The notes under the pieces: generated by a model | Databases searched by the model: none | Seen by the model: the letters and a program-made list of their open reading frames with translations, nothing else | What the model was told of the DNA's origin: nothing | Source of the DNA: Frankiales bacterium | Lineage (GTDB): Bacteria; Actinomycetota; Actinomycetes; Mycobacteriales; SCTD01 | Length of the DNA stretch: 7,999 bases | Direction of reading: 5' to 3' | Assembly: GCA_025966295.1 (NCBI GenBank) | Contig: JAOPVD010000209.1 | Coordinates: forward strand, 1 to 7,999 | In this document: positions 5,149-7,999 of the stretch, in pieces | How the letters are laid out: each line of letters opens with the position of its first letter | Numbering within the stretch: position 1 is the stretch's first letter | Made by a program: the position numbers and the translations under genes

Positions 5149-6404
5149 CACGTACTCGGTCCGGAGCCCTCGTCCTGGTCGCGCTCGCCCTGGTGGCGAG
5201 CGGCTGCTCGACGAAGTCCGGCGGCGGCAAGGCCACGAGCTCGGGGGGCGTCAAGACCGGACCGGGGGTGACGGCCTCGAAGATCCGGCTGGGGGTGCTC
5301 ACCGACACCTCCGGCGTCTTCGCCTCGCTGGGTGCGACCGTCACCCAGGGCAACCAGCTCGGTGTCGACGACATCAACGCCGCCGGCGGCATCTGCGGCC
5401 GGCAGCTCGAGCTCGCGATCCAGGACCACGGCTACGACGTGCAGAAGGCCGTCTCGCTGTACGCCCAGGAGGCGCCGAACGTCGCCGGCATGCTGCAGCT
5501 GCTCGGCTCGCCCATGACCACTGCACTGCTCGACACCCTCAAGACCGACCACATGCTCTCGGCGACGGCGACGTGGGCGTCGACGCTCCTGAAGAGCAAC
5601 GACATCATGATCTCCGGGGCCACCTACGACGTGGAGCAGATCAACGGCCTCTCGTACCTGATGGACCAGGGCAAGATCAAGAAGGGCGACAAGGTCGGCC
5701 ACATCTACATCGAGGGCGAGTACGGCGCGAACGCCCTGGCCGGCTCCAGGTTCGCCGCCCAGAAGCTCGGCTTCACCATCACGCCGGTGCAGATCAAGGC
5801 CACCGAGACCGACCTCACCAGCGCCGTCGGCCAGCTGAAGTCGGCCGGTGTGAAGGCGATCGCGCTCACCACCACCCCCAAGCAGACCGCCTCCGCGGTC
5901 GGCGTGGCCGCGGTCGGCCGGTTCGCGGTGCCGTTCCTCGGTAACAACCCGACCTACAGCCCGCTGCTGCTCGGCACCGCGGTCGGGCCGGCGCTGGAGG
6001 CCAACCTCTACATCTCCGGCTCGTCGATCCCGCTGTCGGCGGACAACCCGGAGGCGCAGAAGGTGCTGGCGGCGTTCAAGAAGAAGTACCCGGGCAAGGC
6101 GAGCAACGCCGGCGTGACCTACGGCTACGGCGTGGCGCAGATCTACTCGCACGTCCTCAAGGCCGCCTGCGACAACAAGGACCTGTCGCGGCAGGGCCTC
6201 GAGGCGGCCTTCCGCACCCTCACCAACGTCGACACCAAGGGCATCATCGCGCCGCTCGACTACAGCAAGCCCGGCCAGATCCCGGCCCGGCAGACCTACA
6301 TCGTGCGGCCCAGCAAGGCGACCCTCGCCATCGACGGCCTGAAGATCGACAAGCAGCTGTTCGAGGCGCCGATCGCGAAGGACTACACGCCGCCGACCGG
6401 CTGA
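5145..6404 (+). CDS. livK: HAAT-type substrate-binding lipoprotein (LivK-like)
   Basis: This 419-residue protein is the extracytoplasmic solute receptor of the importer. Its signal peptide (residues 1-20) ends in a lipobox, VASGC, giving lipidated Cys21. A Ser/Gly-rich linker runs to about residue 41. The periplasmic-binding fold (Peripla_BP_6 type) then begins at KIRLGVLTDTSGVFASLG, with the family-typical GVDDINAAGGI helix end, an AQKLGF segment and VTYGYGVAQIY further on. ATG 5145 overlaps the livM stop (ATGA) and has GAGGAG (5134-5139) 5 bases upstream. Cys84 and Cys342 are the only other cysteines noted; pairing is unproven. The ligand cannot be read from the sequence: family members bind branched-chain amino acids, other amino acids, urea, amides or aromatic acids. 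The symbol is given by role only. The gene is last in the operon, with no clear hairpin terminator after it. Confidence 0.85.
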   Translation: MTRTRSGALVLVALALVASGCSTKSGGGKATSSGGVKTGPGVTASKIRLGVLTDTSGVFASLGATVTQGNQLGVDDINAAGGICGRQLELAIQDHGYDVQKAVSLYAQEAPNVAGMLQLLGSPMTTALLDTLKTDHMLSATATWASTLLKSNDIMISGATYDVEQINGLSYLMDQGKIKKGDKVGHIYIEGEYGANALAGSRFAAQKLGFTITPVQIKATETDLTSAVGQLKSAGVKAIALTTTPKQTASAVGVAAVGRFAVPFLGNNPTYSPLLLGTAVGPALEANLYISGSSIPLSADNPEAQKVLAAFKKKYPGKASNAGVTYGYGVAQIYSHVLKAACDNKDLSRQGLEAAFRTLTNVDTKGIIAPLDYSKPGQIPARQTYIVRPSKATLAIDGLKIDKQLFEAPIAKDYTPPTG

Positions 6405-6420
6405 TCGCCCTGGCCGAACC

Positions 6421-6432
6421 TAGACTCCGGGG
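6421..6432 (+). promoter_or_regulatory. -10 box positioned for leaderless transcription of the ATL gene
   Basis: TAGACT (6421-6426) fits the actinobacterial -10 pattern TANNNT. It ends 6 bases before GTG 6433, so transcription would begin at or next to the start codon. The GC-rich bases between them contain no usual AGGAGG-type ribosome binding site. TANNNT a few bases before the start codon is the known arrangement of leaderless actinobacterial genes. No clear -35 is seen. Confidence 0.5.
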
Positions 6433-6786
6433 GTGCCCCGCGCCCTTTCGGCCTCCGCCTCAGCCGGCCTGTCGGTCCGCCCCGGCGGGGAGGTCGGCCC
6501 CACGCCGTACGCCGTCTCGGTGCTGGACCTGGTGGCGCGGATCCCGCGCGGCCGGGTCATGACCTACGGCGACGTGGCCGACTACCTGGGCAGCGGCTCG
6601 CCGCGCACCGTCGGGATGGTGATGGCCAAGCACGGCCACGAGGTGCCCTGGCAGCGCGTGGTGCAGGCCAGCGGGCGGCCGGCCGAGCCGCTGCTGACCG
6701 AGGCGCTGGCGCTGCTGCGCGCCGAGGGCTGCCCGGTGCGGGGCGAGCAGGTCGTGCTCGCCGAGTGCCGCTGGGACGGCTCTTGA
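6433..6786 (+). CDS. Alkyltransferase-like (ATL) DNA-damage recognition protein
   Basis: This 117-residue protein resembles the DNA-binding domain of O6-alkylguanine-DNA alkyltransferase. IPRGRVMTYGDVADYLG (37-53) forms the recognition-helix region, with Tyr45 probably equivalent to the MGMT Tyr that helps flip the base. Arg58 in SPRTVG is a candidate arginine finger. The MGMT active-site motif PCHRV reads PWQRVV (72-77): Trp73 replaces the methyl-accepting Cys and Gln74 replaces the His. Methyl transfer is therefore not expected. Known ATLs bind O6-alkylguanine and route the lesion to nucleotide excision repair. The start GTG 6433 is chosen for the TAGACT box just upstream and for family length; the first 22 or so residues are Ala/Ser/Pro-rich and not conserved-looking, so a slightly later start (for example GTG at codon 30) is possible but would cut close to the domain. 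It lies 32 bases before the helicase gene. Confidence 0.85.
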   Translation: MPRALSASASAGLSVRPGGEVGPTPYAVSVLDLVARIPRGRVMTYGDVADYLGSGSPRTVGMVMAKHGHEVPWQRVVQASGRPAEPLLTEALALLRAEGCPVRGEQVVLAECRWDGS

Positions 6787-6810
6787 ACCGTCGTACCTGC
6801 GTGGTTGAGT
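6783..6810 (+). promoter_or_regulatory. Tentative promoter for the helicase gene
   Basis: TTGAAC (6783-6788), overlapping the ATL stop codon, and TTGAGT (6805-6810) are 16 bases apart. The second ends 8 bases before ATG 6819. No good Shine-Dalgarno sequence precedes the ATG, so near-leaderless initiation or co-transcription with the ATL gene is possible. The -10 lacks the consensus A at position 2. Confidence 0.25.
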
Positions 6811-6818
6811 AGCGCCCG

Positions 6819-7999
6819 ATGACGACCGCTTCGCCGTACCGGCTGGTGCGCACGCCGCCGGTGACGGCCTCCCGCCTGGTGCCCGACGCGGCCCAGCAGG
6901 CCGTCCTGGACCACCCCGGCGGGCCGCTGCTGGTGCTGGCCGGTCCGGGCACCGGCAAGACCACGACGCTCGTCGAGGCGGTGGCCCGCCGCGTCGAGGG
7001 CGGGCTCACCCCCGACCAGGTGCTGGTCCTGACCTTCAGCCGCAAGGCGGCGGGGGAGCTGCGTGAGCGGATCACCGCCCGGCTCGGCACCCCGGTCGCG
7101 GCGCCGTCGGCCTGGACGTTCCACGCGTTCTGCTACGCCCTGGTGCGCGAGCAGCAGCCCGCCGGCCTGTACGCCGAGCCGCTGCGGCTGCTGTCCGGCC
7201 CGGAGCAGGACGTGGCGCTGCGCGACCTGCTGCGCGGCTCGCTGGAGCTCGGCCGGGCCTGGCCGCCGACGCTGCGCGCGGCACTGACCACCCGCGGACT
7301 GGCCGAGGAGGTCCGGGCGCTGCTCAGCCGGGCCCGCGAGGTGGGCCTGGACCCCGACCAGCTCGGCAGCCTGGCGGCCCGGGAGGGCCGGGAGGACTGG
7401 GCGGCGCTGGCCGGCTTCTTCGGCGAGTACCTCGACGTGCTCGACGCCCAGGGCGCGCTGGACTACGCCGAGCTGGTGCACCGGGCGGTGCTGCTGGCCG
7501 AGCGGCCGGACGTCGCCGACCAGCTACGCTCGCGGTACCGGGCGGTGTTCGTCGATGAGTACCAGGACACCGACCCGGCGCAGGAGCGGCTGCTGCAGGC
7601 CCTCGCCGGCGGCGGCCGGGACCTGGTCGCGGTCGGCGACCCCGACCAGGCGATCTACGCCTTCCGGGGCGCCGAGGTGTCGGGGCTGCTGGAGTTCCCG
7701 GACCGGTTCCGCACCCGCACCGGCGGCCCCGCCCCGGTCCTGGCGCTCACCACCTGCCGGCGCTCCGGTGCGCAGCTGCTCCAGGTGTCCCGCCGGATCG
7801 CGGCCCGCATCCCGGCCCCCGGCCTGGCGGTCGACAAGCTGCGCCCGCACCGCGAGCTGCAGGCCGGCCGCGGCACCCAGCCCGGGATGGTGGAGGTGCA
7901 CACCCACCCGTCGGTGGGCGCCGAGGCCGACGCCGTCGCCGACCTGCTGCGGCGCGAGCACCTCGAGCGCGGCACGCCGAGGTCGCGGATGGCGGTGCT
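6819..7999 (+). CDS. adnA: UvrD/Rep-family (SF1A) DNA helicase, probable AdnA subunit (3' truncated)
   Basis: Translation from ATG 6819 stays open for 393 codons to the window edge. SF1A helicase motifs appear in order: Q-motif DAAQQAVLDH (23-32), motif I/Walker A AGPGTGKTTT (41-50), motif Ia VLTFSRKAAGELRERI (70-85), motif Ib TFHAFCY (100-106), motif II VFVDEYQDTDPAQ (243-255) and motif III VAVGDPDQAIYAFRGA (270-285). Motif IV follows around LTTCRRSG (310-317). The ATPase site therefore looks intact. The VLTFSRKAA wording, CRRSG motif and position after an ATL gene downstream of moeZ suggest AdnA (Rv3202c-like). AdnA is the subunit that, with AdnB, resects double-strand breaks and carries a C-terminal RecB-like nuclease. 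That nuclease domain and any adnB gene would lie beyond 7999, so AdnB or another actinobacterial UvrD-like helicase remains possible. The helicase assignment is firm; the subunit assignment is inference. Confidence 0.8.
   Translation, partial: MTTASPYRLVRTPPVTASRLVPDAAQQAVLDHPGGPLLVLAGPGTGKTTTLVEAVARRVEGGLTPDQVLVLTFSRKAAGELRERITARLGTPVAAPSAWTFHAFCYALVREQQPAGLYAEPLRLLSGPEQDVALRDLLRGSLELGRAWPPTLRAALTTRGLAEEVRALLSRAREVGLDPDQLGSLAAREGREDWAALAGFFGEYLDVLDAQGALDYAELVHRAVLLAERPDVADQLRSRYRAVFVDEYQDTDPAQERLLQALAGGGRDLVAVGDPDQAIYAFRGAEVSGLLEFPDRFRTRTGGPAPVLALTTCRRSGAQLLQVSRRIAARIPAPGLAVDKLRPHRELQAGRGTQPGMVEVHTHPSVGAEADAVADLLRREHLERGTPRSRMAV

Noticed and set aside
5004..6152. Antisense open frame of about 380 codons opposite livM-livK
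   Set aside because: Low-complexity Arg/Gly/Val composition with no domain; livK on the other strand has clear family features.
6405..6432. Terminator after livK
   Set aside because: Only a 4-bp CGGC/GCCG pairing is visible and no T tract; not enough to call.
6433..6786. Active O6-methylguanine-DNA methyltransferase
   Set aside because: The acceptor Cys is Trp and the catalytic His is Gln, so the protein is an ATL.
6582..7481. Antisense open frame of about 300 codons opposite the ATL and helicase genes
   Set aside because: It spans two well-supported genes and their gap and shows no motif; explained by high GC at third positions.

Overview
The window is very GC-rich, with third codon positions almost always G or C, frequent GTG starts, and gene families and gene order (MoeZ-type rhodanese, alkyltransferase-like protein, AdnA-type helicase) that point to a high-GC actinobacterium. 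The genus cannot be fixed from the sequence alone. All convincing genes are on the + strand.

Layout. (1) 1-260: 3' end of a moeZ/moeB-type adenylyltransferase-sulfurtransferase gene (rhodanese domain), closed by a perfect hairpin at 271-300. (2) 390-1208: a secreted trypsin-like serine protease with an intact His-Asp-Ser triad. (3) 1209-1519: a 311-bp gap holding two identical 61-bp direct repeats (period 86 bp), each containing an inverted repeat. After them comes the presumed promoter of the next operon, with a CRP-like palindrome next to a second inverted repeat. (4) 1520-6404: a complete five-gene branched-chain-amino-acid-type (HAAT/Liv) ABC importer in the order livF-livG-livH-livM-livK. 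Every junction overlaps, so the genes are probably translationally coupled. (5) 6433-6786: a small alkyltransferase-like (ATL) protein in which Trp replaces the MGMT active-site Cys, with a -10-like box placed for leaderless transcription. (6) 6819-7999: the first 393 codons of a UvrD/Rep-family helicase, most likely AdnA of the AdnAB recombination motor-nuclease; it runs off the window.

How the genes fit together. LivK is a lipoprotein that captures the solute, LivH and LivM form the membrane channel, and LivF and LivG power it. The true substrate is not shown. ATL and the helicase are DNA-repair genes. From memory of the Mycobacterium tuberculosis map, moeZ (Rv3206c), an ATL gene (Rv3204) and adnA (Rv3202c) are close neighbours, so the protease and liv operon look like lineage-specific cargo between conserved genes. 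No convincing undescribed multi-gene system is visible. The least explained element is the tandem 61-bp repeat with its inverted repeats, followed by the double palindrome before livF.
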